Origin: Chara braunii
Taxonomy: Eukaryota; Streptophyta; Charophyceae; Charales; Characeae
DNA: 64,000 bases
Assembly (NCBI GenBank): GCA_003427395.1
Contig: BFEA01000487.1
Span: 1,074,737-1,138,736, forward strand
Direction of reading: 5' to 3'
The stretch's first letter is position 1. Each line of letters opens with the position of its first letter. Position numbers and translations under genes: made by a program. Positions 35,996 to 44,999 of this stretch are shown piece by piece. Under the pieces are notes generated by a model. It was not told the origin of the DNA. It saw only the letters and a program-made list of their open reading frames with translations, and made no database searches.

Positions 35996-36089
35996 GGGAC
36001 GCTGGGCCCGATTCCCAGCACGTGCTGCTCCGCACGAATAGATTGGAGCCTTGTTCTTCCCCCCCCCCCCCCAAAAAAAAAAAAAAAAA
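35996..36089 (+). repeat. LINE-type 3' tail hairpin, GGG/CCC subtype
   Basis: GGGACGCTGGGCCCGATTCC, then CAGCACGTGCTGCTCCGCAC, GAATAGATTGGAGCC, then a poly(C)/poly(A) tail. The arm GCTGGG pairs with CCCAGC, where other copies have GCTGGA with TCCAGC. The palindrome AGCACGTGCT follows. Confidence 0.8.
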
Positions 36090-37620
36090 GATGGTTGAAC
36101 AACGACCTACCTTTTTTAGGTCGTAAATGCAATCAATTCCAAAATGTTAGCTGCACACAAACATAAAAGAATAAAAAAAAAAACTTCGAAATAGACTTGA
36201 AGAACTACAACAACGAGAGATATTAGAGTCAGAAGAACAAGAGATCCTGAATCCTCTGGCCAATGAAATTCAAAAATAGAAAGCCAATTACTAGCCCAAA
36301 TTGAGTATCGATGGCAAAGAGTGAGAAACGATCTCTATAGAGACCCTTTTTGGACTACTTTTCTCAAAGCTTGGATAAATTCACCTCTAACAGATAAACT
36401 TTCCCTGAGAGATAGGAAAAGGTATGTCGTCAGCCACAATTTGATAACAAATTAATCAGAGATATGTTCTTCATTGCATTGATTGACCACAGAAGGAATG
36501 CGTTTGAAATGGAGCACTAAGGATTAAAGTCATTTGCGACAAAGAGACAAATGATTGGATTGACCCTATATTATTGCTAGTTCGCCTGTGCTATTGTCAT
36601 CACCCAGTAGAAGCTCTTGCGAGGATCATTGACTTGATCCCTTTGGAATGGATTCACAGTCTACGCAAAGGTCCTAAACTTGAGACCAATGATTGGGTGA
36701 CCATTAGGAATCATCCTAAAAAGATTGATATTATTATGGATAATTTTTTTAATGGAGATATTTTATTGTCAGTTTTTGAATTAGGTCAGGACTACACCAT
36801 CATCTCCAAAAGCTAGGACAAGATCAGCTAGGTACAAATCAACCAGATTTTCAGGATAAAATTACTAAGGACAAACGATAAGTGGCTAGTAGCTTTTAAG
36901 CCTAACACACCTATCTCATATTTACCTCTAGATCCAATCAATTGGAGTTGGGGCCCACAAGGAAGAAGTAAACGAATGAACAAATCTTATAGGAGAGATC
37001 TCCATACTCTAACAGTAAAATCAACTTACTGAATGTTGAGAGTAAAAAATAACCTTAGAGATGTGATCTCTCTAATATGGATGAAACACCTTAATCTTAG
37101 TAAAGATGATTTGAGACAAATCAGGTGGTTTAACATAATGAAATGAAAACCGATAAAGGTAGTCTCACTTCAATGGAAAACTGAGCATCGCTGCTTGTCC
37201 ACAAATGATTGGTTGATAGATAGATCCTCCTTGGAACAGAAAGGGGTAGTGACTCACTTGTGCAAATTTTGTACGTTTTCTTTCCCAAGTAGACTGATTC
37301 CTGAAACCATAGAGCACATATTTATGCAATGCCCCACCACTATCTGGTTGTGAAGGTGGTGGGATCGCATCTGGAGTCAACTAACGCCAGGGATCTAGTG
37401 GCCCTGGAACTCGAAGGCAACAATTTTAGAATCCAGGGTGTCTGAACCCTATGAAAAATTCACGCAAAACCTTTTCACCATTGGAAGAAGGGCGGTTATG
37501 TGGGCCACCTGGATGAGGAGATGAAATGGAAGGATGCAGGATACATGGGCCTGACTTTATTGATACAATCAAACGACAGGTCCAAACTCGCGAAAGCGAA
37601 AAAAAGAAAAGGGAAAAGGG
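36090..37620 (+). pseudogene. LINE ORF2 3' part without RT core, copy D
   Basis: Sequence resumes with WLNNDLPFLGRKCNQFQN, then jumps directly to DPFWTTFLKAW (about 36340), which in the other copies lies well after the RT domain. About 2 kb containing the RT catalytic motifs is therefore deleted. It continues through ARIIDLIPLEWIHSLRKGPK (about 36620) and a cysteine-rich region to about 37610. The frame is broken many times. The C-terminal PFPP motif and tail were not found here. Confidence 0.75.
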
Positions 37621-38260
37621 GGGCATATCAGATGGGCATGTGCTGTTTAGACTCAGGTAGCTGGATAACATCAAACAGTTTTGGTCAACGCGAATAATGT
37701 GATCCATTGTGTGAATCAGCCATGTGAGGTAAGGTCCTTAAGACAAGGCACAAGGCAGTGAGAGACGAATACAAGCAGGCATTGCAATATGCAAAAGCAA
37801 AAGGATCAGACAACGTATAAAAATTACCAAGCAGCGATCATATAGATCACTACAGCATGGTTCAACAACTCAAAAAAAACTTGTAATGGCTTGGTGCAAA
37901 TGCTGATCGATAAGAATCCAACTGAAACAATTGTCACGTGTCGGAAGCTCCATGTTGAAGGTATGAGAATCCAATTATGGAGTAATACCGCCGTTGGGCC
38001 GATGGTGGACAAGGAAAGAAGAATCTTCGACATGATGAGACGGCAGTACATTCTGATGAACATTGGGTTATAAGGAAAATAAAACTCAAATAGGACTCTC
38101 GGATGTGTATAGTATATCATACACAATAACAAGGATGTACAAAAATTCCGTCCTGAAAGCCCACCCTTCCCAAAACCCTTAAAACCACAAACAGTCAGTT
38201 GACAAGTGCACTTTATCACTTTCTGTTTACCTCACACTAGTCTGTATACTGTAACATGAA
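37620..38260 (+). other. unrecognised coding-like fragment
   Basis: A plus-strand frame around 37860-38073 reads MVQQLKKTCNGLVQMLIDKN, then PTETIVTCRKLHVEGMRIQL and DKERRIFDMMRRQYILMNIG. Its composition is protein-like and upstream sequence in the same frame (HKAVRDEYKQALQYAKAKG) is also plausible, with one stop. I do not recognise the family; it may be an exon remnant or part of another transposable element. Alternative: chance open frame. Confidence 0.3.
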
Positions 38261-38261
38261 A

Positions 38262-38633
38262 TCCCCCATGATTTTCAAGGAACAGTTGGAGAAAGTGAAC
38301 AAGTGGATGAAGTTTCGTGGATAGCTTCTTTTGGCATGAAAAAAAAGAAATGTTTAGCAAGCTCTCGTGGGATGCTATAATGCAAGCACTAGACTGGATC
38401 ATCAAGTATTACGAGAAGAAGGGGGGAAAACAGTCTGAGTGTGAAGATCTGTGGAAAAGGATCCTTTTTTGTCGATAGGAGGAACGATAGTGGATGGATT
38501 TGGCTTGACTTTGAGCTTATTCAGAAGATGGTTGTGTTCGAACTAAACAGCATGTGCATTTCGCATCCAGTGGCTCACCAAGCAAAAGGAGGGCATACCC
38601 ATGCGTACCTTTTCTCATAAAGTTTGTACAGCC
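38262..38633 (+). pseudogene. fragment of a different LINE ORF2
   Basis: With frame changes, the plus strand gives EQLEKVNKWMKF, FFWHEKKEMFSKLSWDAIMQ and KYYEKKGGKQ. The F.W...K....LSWD pattern resembles the region just after the RT domain of plant LINEs, but it does not match the other copies here. It is followed by the shared tail and poly(A) at 38634-38772, so a second LINE lineage may use the same tail. Confidence 0.4.
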
Positions 38634-38772
38634 GGGGATGCTGGACTTGATTTCCAGCAGGTGCAGCTTCCCACCAATAGATGGAGTCTTCGATCACAGG
38701 AGCCCACTTAAGGAGGCTGCTCTTATCACCTCGGAGTCCCCTGTAACTGAGTTAAAAAAAAAAAAAAAAAAA
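38634..38772 (+). repeat. LINE 3' tail, long form with poly(A)
   Basis: GGGGATGCTGGACTTGATTT, CCAGCAGGTGCAGCTTCCC and ACCAATAGATGGAGTC are followed by about 60 further bases including GGCTGCTCTTATCACC, then poly(A) at 38754-38772. The arms GCTGGA/TCCAGC pair perfectly. The long extension is shared with the tails at 44850, 49716 and 51129. Confidence 0.8.
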
Positions 38773-39304
38773 GTAGAGCCCTCCTTTGGCTTGTATTTTG
38801 TGCTCCTATGAATCCCCAAAGTTCTTGAGGAACTTGAGACTGACCGGAGATGTGCTATGGGGTCGAGGTTCATCATTGATGTTGCCCTGATGGTCTGGGA
38901 GTTCCAAGCAAGCAGGGGAAGGCAAACGACGAGGGGTACTATTAAAAAAAATGAGAATGTCTAACACCAGAATCTGACACTTAAACCACCGGTACTTCCT
39001 AAAGTTGTGCCCGTTAACAAACCAGAATTTTAGGAAATGTACGGGCCACTACAGAAGCGCCCAACTTCATCCGACTAGAAATGTTTCTACTCTATTTTTT
39101 TCTCTGCGGCCGATAGCTAGGCCAAGAACTGGTGGTTTAGCAGCTTCTCATCTTGGAAGGAACACGTAGTAATGTCAAGGGTAGTCTACAATAGGTGGGT
39201 GGTACTCTGTAGTGTATTCTTTCTTCTTACTAAAAAATTAGGAAAAATCACATTTTTTTCCACTTATGTTCAGAGATTAGTGCCAAAATAGGCGCTTTGT
39301 TCAC

Positions 39305-39385
39305 TTTTTTTTTTTTTTTTTTTTTTTTTTTAAGGATAAATGCTCCAGTCTATTCGTGGGGAGCAGCACGTGCTGGGAATTCACC
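39305..39385 (-). mobile_element. tail-only LINE insertion with candidate target duplication
   Basis: A poly(T) run (39305-39332) is followed, on the minus strand, only by the last part of the tail: TTCCCAGCACGTGCTG, CTCCCCACGAATAGACTGG and AGCATTTATCC. Flanks TTGTTCAC (39297-39304) and TTCTTCAC (39386-39393) match at 7 of 8 positions. This is an extreme 5' truncation of a GGG/CCC-subtype retroposon. Confidence 0.65.
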
Positions 39386-39393
39386 TTCTTCAC

Positions 39394-39888
39394 TGTAGTT
39401 ATTGGGATTTGTTGGCGAAAACATATGTGTGGGACCTTTTGGGTTTGGAATGCTCGAAAGAGTCGAAACACTTCCATAGTAATACTGCGATTTATCTATT
39501 TAGGTGCACTACTTTTTCTATTCTTTTCTACAGATGTAGCTTCTCTTTTTGTTTGTATAGGTCTCATAAATATACCAATTATGAAAATACTCCGTAACTG
39601 GTGGAACACAATCACGAACAGTAGCATGACAAGTGTAGTAGTATACCAACTGGGGGCGTAAACACATGGGACGCTTGAACCCCTGAAGTGTCGGCCCCCA
39701 CTAAGGGAATATAGGGGGTCAGCTACCAGGGCCGATACTCAGTTTAGGTGATGCTCTTATCACACGTGGATGGGACGCCTGAACCCCTGATGTTTCTGTT
39801 TCTTCAAAAGGAAGTCAACAAAACAAAAAAATAAAATAATAATGGGCCCGGTTGACTATTGAATGCCAGCTTTGCTCCAGATACGTCC
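39394..39888. other. unassigned sequence with tail-like motifs
   Basis: No gene was recognised. GGGACGC(T/C)TGAACCCCTGA occurs twice (about 39668 and 39768) with TGCTCTTATCAC between them, reminiscent of the retroposon tail. The open frame at 39356-39661 has no recognisable domain. Confidence 0.4.
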
Positions 39889-40001
39889 ACAGAGCCTCCC
39901 ATTTCTTTCTTTTTTGCCATCCTTGTGCAGTTGCCATGCTAATCTTCTCTTTCTCTGTATCGTTCCAATTTTAATGGATGTCCTGAAGGACAGTGCCTCC
40001 C
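39889..40001 (-). pseudogene. U6 spliceosomal snRNA retropseudogene
   Basis: The minus strand from about 39991 reads GTCCTTCAGGACATCC, ATTAAAATTGGAACGATACA, GAGAAGATTAGCATGGC and ACTGCACAAGGATGGC, the U6 snRNA with its 5' hairpin, ACAGAGA box and GATTAGCATGG. The ACAGAGA region is expanded (ACAGAGAAAGAGAAGATTAG) and the 3' part is degraded. It is flanked by direct repeats: GGGAGGCACTGT on the 5' side (40001-39990) and GGGAGGCTCTGT on the 3' side (39900-39889), 11 of 12. That indicates retroposition. No USE or TATA promoter was seen upstream. Confidence 0.85.
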
Positions 40002-40330
40002 CGTTTCTATTTTGGGAAGACAACTAAACTATCACGGTCTTTTGATTAACCCAATTCCAGAGCACACAACCTTCATCATCCAGGCATATTAAGCTATACT
40101 CGACAACTCATCTGGCATTAGAACACCGACCTCTTCATGAAGCAGCTGGCCTTGTTTCAGATAAGGTGAACACAGGTTTTCAATTGAATGTCTCTCTGAC
40201 TCTCTCCTCCCCCCTCCTTCCCCGCCCTCTCTCTCTCTCATGCTGCGATGTGTACTGATCATAGCCGCCCTAGCAGTCACACTGATACGCATGTAGCATA
40301 GGACAAACTCGAACATCCTTACTTACCTTA

Positions 40331-40453
40331 GGGGATACTCACACTAGGACTTCCCAACATGCATCTGACTGCAATTGCAGCCAGAGCTGCATGAATCTAA
40401 CCGCATTCACGTCCAGAGCGTCAAGGAGAAAGCCCTACAGTGTGAGTATGCCC
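40331..40453. mobile_element. PIF/Harbinger-like MITE, second copy
   Basis: Begins GGGGATACTCACACT and ends AGTGTGAGTATGCCC, inverted ends with one internal difference, flanked by TTA (40328-40330 and 40454-40456). It matches the ends and part of the interior of the element at 2658-2952. Another TTAGGGGATACTC at 40459 starts a partial copy immediately after. Confidence 0.65.
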
Positions 40454-40539
40454 TTAGCTTAGGGGATACTCGACTACCACTTTTCCTGATTGTCTCTGAT
40501 GTCAACTACAACGGTACTCAGTCAGTTCCCTAACAATTT

Positions 40540-41570
40540 GATCACAACCTTAGAGGCTGCAATGATGATGAGACTTGGCAGTATTTATATTCACCCATTG
40601 GGTGACTGAATAGAAGACTCTCCGTTGCGCTGCTCTCCGTTACCGCCGGCCGACGAGGCTCGACCGGAAGGCGTACCGGCAACCATATCGCATCATTGAA
40701 GGTGACCGCTATGGCGAAACCCTGAAACGAGGCGGAGTCGGAGGATGTCCTCCCTCCTCCTCGCACCCATCAGCGGGTGATGAGTTGTGCTCATTAAACT
40801 CGAGCACGTGAGGAGAGACACAGTGTAGCGAGCGTGGCAAGCTGACCATGCCTGCGAAGGAGGTAAGAGATCCGGATCAGGCTGACCGACAGACGGAGAG
40901 CTGACCAGTATGCCTGAAATACCAAAGCGGCGCAAAAACACTGCTCAACTCAAAACAAGGAAGCCCGTCATCCAGAATTGCATCCATGGGCAACCTGCCA
41001 ATGGAAGTTGCCGACGGGCTGAGCCATGAACATATACTGGACACGATCACGAAAACGGTCGAAGCAGTGGGTGACACCGCGGACCTGACATCAATAAACC
41101 GGTTGGAAGACTGCGTCTTGCAGGTTGGATTTGCTAGAGGAGGAGCTGGAGACTGCTCTTCCATCGTCGGGAGTCGACTCTGCAGATCGGGTTTGGCAGA
41201 GTGACCATACATCTGCCCGCCTTCACTCACTGTCGCGCCCGCAAGAACAGGTGGAAGATCTGCTGTTGACCAAATACCAGGCCTTCGAACAAAACACCAT
41301 CAGCATCACAGAAGCTCAAGATGGCGCAATGGAGAACAGGGTCCGAGTCCCCAGCAAGCATCAACACAGAGGGGGGTAGACGATCCCCCTCTCCTACGAT
41401 CAGGGAACGACTAAGGGCCAGAATGACGCCATCTGTCAACAGCACCGTGCGAGTTCACCTGAGGAAGATAAGCGAGAGCGGCTCGTTGCGATCGAAATCT
41501 ACCGATGCAAGGGCGCGCCGATACTGGGTAGTGAAAGGCTGTTCCGCGGCAAACAGCTGAAAGATATTTC
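40540..41570 (+). other. possible degraded coding region, unrecognised
   Basis: A TATA-like TATTTATATT near 40580 precedes sequence whose plus-strand frames look protein-like in pieces: MPEIPKRRKNTAQLKTRK (40911), MEVADGLSHEHILDTITKTV (about 41001), RPQEQVEDLLLTKYQAFEQN (about 41240) and PTIRERLRARM (about 41396). The pieces are in different frames with stops between. It could be a decayed gene, an ORF1/Gag of another element, or chance. No domain was recognised. Confidence 0.3.
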
Positions 41571-41959
41571 CCGGGTGATATCGCATCACGCCGGGGAGAC
41601 AAATTACACAAACAGTGGGATAATAACGGCAATGGGAGGAGACGATGATGTGAGGGGGAGGTTGCGAGGGGGGAAACGAGAAAAGGGGAGCGACCGGGGT
41701 TACCGCTCCTGGCGACCGCCTTGGGTTGGACCCCATCCCTTTGTGCCGGAGGTTCTGCACGGTGATGGACGCCATCAACTCGTTGTTCGAAATCAACCTC
41801 TCTCCGACGCAAATTTCCAGTTAGGGATGCTTGCCTTTCGAATTTGCATATTCTTTGTCGGTAGAATTGCATAACCGCCTCCATTGCTGGTGGAAACCTC
41901 TATAGCTTGTGCCCATGTCCTACCATGACACCGATGTAGGCGAAACTCTTAGGTTCTTA

Positions 41960-44112
41960 GAGTGTTGGGGATCTCGCTCTCTGCAGAGGGTAAACCAACA
42001 GGGAATAATGAAAGAATAAGTAAAGCAGCTCTAGCCAAATTGGAATGATGGAAGGACAAACGGACCTCCATCATAGGGCGTTCGCTGGTGATAAATAATG
42101 TCATTCAAACCTCACTATGGTACAAGTCTGCGATATGGGCACTTGACAAGACAACGCTCAATCCTCTACAAAAGCAAATCTCAACCTACCTCTGGAGAGG
42201 TAATCACGAAAATAAGAATGTAATAAGTAGAGTAGCCTGGCAGGCAGTGATTCAACCCAAAACAAAAGGGGGCCTTGGAATAATAGATCCCACCTCTCAA
42301 ACAATGACACTATCAATTCAATGGATTAAACGTTTGCTCTTCAACCCGGAGACTCCATGGTCACCTCTAGCAGAAGAACAAATCTCGAAACTCGCCCCAG
42401 AAGAACCAAGCGGGACTGACCCACTGATATGGCTGGAAAATCGATATTGGTCCATTCCCAGAAGCAAAGTGCAACCTCAGGACCATCCAGTGAAATCCCA
42501 TCGCCAGGCCACACATATAGACATAAAAAACGATCCTTTTTGGACAGACCTCCTCAAGACATGGCGTAAATTGCCCCTACCAGACAAAATCCCCCCAACA
42601 AGATGGGAAGAAGTCTGTCAACAACCCCTTTTCAATAACGGATGGATCATAGACCCACAAGGAAGGATGTTCCACTGCATGGCGTCTCCTTGGAAGGGAT
42701 GGGTAAAACATGGGGTATTAAGGATTGGAGACATATGGAACCCAGAAACATCGGACTGGCATTCTCTTGCCGACCTATTACCTACCTTAAAGTATTGCAG
42801 AGGAACAGCAGGTGCACTCGACAATATTATAGAGGCCATCCCGATTCATTGGATGAGGATACTCAGGAAAGGTCCCCAACTAAAAGAGAGTGATTGGGTC
42901 GGAATCCAAGAGAACCCACAACAAATAGGAAATATTGTAATGACAAACGGAAGGGGATCAGTCCTACTTACATTATTTCATATTAATCAGGGTAACAAAA
43001 TAAAAGAAACCCATACCAAAGAAACTATATGGATGGATGTGAATCAGGTTTTCAGGATTAGAGTGCTGAAACATAAAGACCATTGGATTGCTTTCAAGCC
43101 ATCGTGTGCGATTAATAAACTACCACTNGATCCTATTTATTGGTCATGGTCAGTCCCTACTAGAGGCCAAAAAAATTGTACTCGAAAAATCCACTCCCTA
43201 TCGGTCAAATCTACTTACAGAATGCTGAGGCCTAGATTGGAGTTGAGAGACCGAGTAGAAGCCAGATGGATGAAACATTTGAATGTGAGTAAAGAAAACC
43301 TTAGGCACATCAAGTGGTTCAAAACCATTAAAGCCAGACCTACTAAAGCCGCCTCACTGCAATGGCAAATTGACCACCGGTGCCTCCCAACAAACGATTG
43401 GCTGATTGATAGAACTTCGCTGGAAGAAAAAGGACTTGCCTTCCCTTGGTGCAAATTATGCTCCTCTGTACTCCCTTCCAGAAATATCCCCGAAACCATA
43501 GAACATATCTTTCTTCAATGTCCAGGTGCTCTTTGGCTATGACGCTGGTGGGACAGGATTTGGAGTACCTTAGAAACCCCCCTGAATTGGCCATGGGATT
43601 GGAAGGCTCTATTATGTGAGACCTGGACACAGGCCCAGAAAGATGACTTTTCCAATAATTTATTTAAAACCAGCAGAAGAGTCATCCTTTGGGCCCTCTG
43701 GAATCGTCGTTGTACTTTCGAAATGGAAGGCGCCAGGCTGGACGGCCCAGAACTTACTGAAGGAATCAAGCTGCAAATCCAGACAGTTATCACAGTCCAA
43801 TGGAATAAAGTCAAGGAAAAAATCAAGTTCCTAACAAATGAAAAAGAAATCCCGCATCAAATCCAACTTTACAGTGGCGCATGGCTAGGGGGGCCTCAAG
43901 GAGGAAAGATTGGAAGGATTAGAGAAAGTGGGGTCAAGAAAGTGTTAAAAGGAGGACAGAAGATGGAACTGCAAAAGGACTACAAACTGGTTTTTCAGGA
44001 TTGGATGAACATTGATCCATCAATCCCCCTTCGCCCTTTATCAGAATTCCCAGACCCCTTCCCCCCCTCCTCTTTAACTCTGGTCCCCATAAGTTGGTAT
44101 GGTTGTGATTGA
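41960..44112 (+). pseudogene. LINE ORF2 C-terminal region, copy E (two in-frame stops)
   Basis: The frame is open from 42088 to a TGA at 43540-43542 (ALWL*RWW, where other copies have tryptophan), then open again to the natural stop after SWYGCD at 44112. A second stop (KLE*WKDK) lies near 42047. An ambiguous base is at 43128. The zinc-finger-like CKLC...H....C motif is at about 43450-43520, as in many plant LINEs. After it comes a conserved extension of about 190 residues ending PLRPLSEFPDPFPP. RT and endonuclease are missing by 5' truncation. Confidence 0.85.
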
Positions 44113-44849
44113 GTTCTGGCTTGGCATTCCGAGTGAGCAGTCAAGTTCTCTGGCAGAGTTTTGAAGACTGATTCAAAGGAGTTGCTGCGGATAGAAGTAG
44201 AGCCGTGAATCTAAGCCACAGGTCATGTGGCCAACGGCCAAAGAAATAGTGAAACAGTACAATAAGGTAACTGAGGTAGCATGGAAAGGGAGAAAAAGAG
44301 TAGAGATTACAGACTGGTCTTCCATAACTAGTCTGTAGTGGATATATGGAGGTTTGAACAGGGCTAGATGTAATAGTTATTTCTGGCGCTCGACTAGGGG
44401 TGAAGAGGCTCAAAATAAACCCCCATCAGACACTTCTACATCAGTATGTTCATCTTTTTCTCACATGAGGGACGTTGAGCCCAGTTCTCAGCAAGTGTTC
44501 CGATTTTGTCACCCCGGGTAGACTGTGAGGACCCCGGCCTCAACATATTCATAAGTAATATAAGCCTTGGCCACTGGGCCCATGAAGGTCCTATCAAAAG
44601 TAGGATTAGGGTTGGTCTTCCCCACAGAAGGACGAAACAAAGGCTGCCTCTCTTGTGCTGGGGTGAGGGATGATCACGGATGTCCAAGGGGAGGATGGAC
44701 AGGGCAAGTAATTAGTGTTGTTTGTGATTGTTTCGTAAAAAGGAGGTCGGTCAATCCCCTCCAAGAGAGGGTAATCAATGCTGCCTCCTGCGTGTACCCA
44801 TATGACGGATTCTTAAAAAAAAAAGAGGCTCCTGGTGCAGATCATTGAA
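44113..44849 (+). other. LINE copy E 3' untranslated region
   Basis: Non-coding sequence between the ORF2 stop and the tail. At 44469-44505 it holds a diverged tail-like module, GGGACGTTGAGCCC, AGTTCTCAGCAAGTG, whose arms GTTGAG/CTCAGC pair with a G-U wobble. That internal module has no poly(A). Confidence 0.55.
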
Positions 44850-44998
44850 GGGACGCTGCACCCCGTTTCCAGCAGGTGCAGCTCCCCACCAATAGAATGG
44901 AGCCATCAACCCTGCGAGGCCTGCTAGAGGAGGATGCTCTTACCAACTCCTGCTAGCAGCTGCTCTCGTGCCAATGATGTTTTTTCAAAAAAAAAAAG
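44850..44998 (+). repeat. LINE 3' tail, long form with poly(A)
   Basis: GGGACGCTGCACCCCGTTT, CCAGCAGGTGCAGCTCCCC, ACCAATAGAATGGAGCC, then a GGATGCTCTTACCAACTCC extension and poly(A). One arm base differs (GCTGCA instead of GCTGGA), weakening the hairpin. Confidence 0.8.
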
Positions 44999-44999
44999 G

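Larger units (their letters stand above)
33500..36089 (+). mobile_element. 2.6-kb monomer-rich retroposon inserted in LINE copy D
   Basis: The flanking LINE sequence continues from WKLWKEHKK (before 33500) to WLNNDLPFLGRKCN (after 36092), as in LINE A, so this block is an insertion. It has no LINE ORF. It contains short tandem repeats (33589-33780), diverged GC-rich monomers (about 34082-35580), a repeated AAATAGGGTACAACAA..GCGAAGATGGTGGCT block (35107 and 35756) and, at the end, the LINE-type tail (35996-36055), poly(C) and poly(A). The poly(A) joins A-rich target sequence, so the duplication is unclear. Confidence 0.7.
41950..44998 (+). mobile_element. LINE copy E, 5'-truncated
   Basis: Plus-strand LINE that begins just after the RT domain (RVLGIS-like sequence near 41965) and runs through ORF2, a 0.74-kb 3' untranslated region and the conserved tail to poly(A) at 44987-44997. 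It is the best preserved LINE coding region in the window. Confidence 0.8.
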
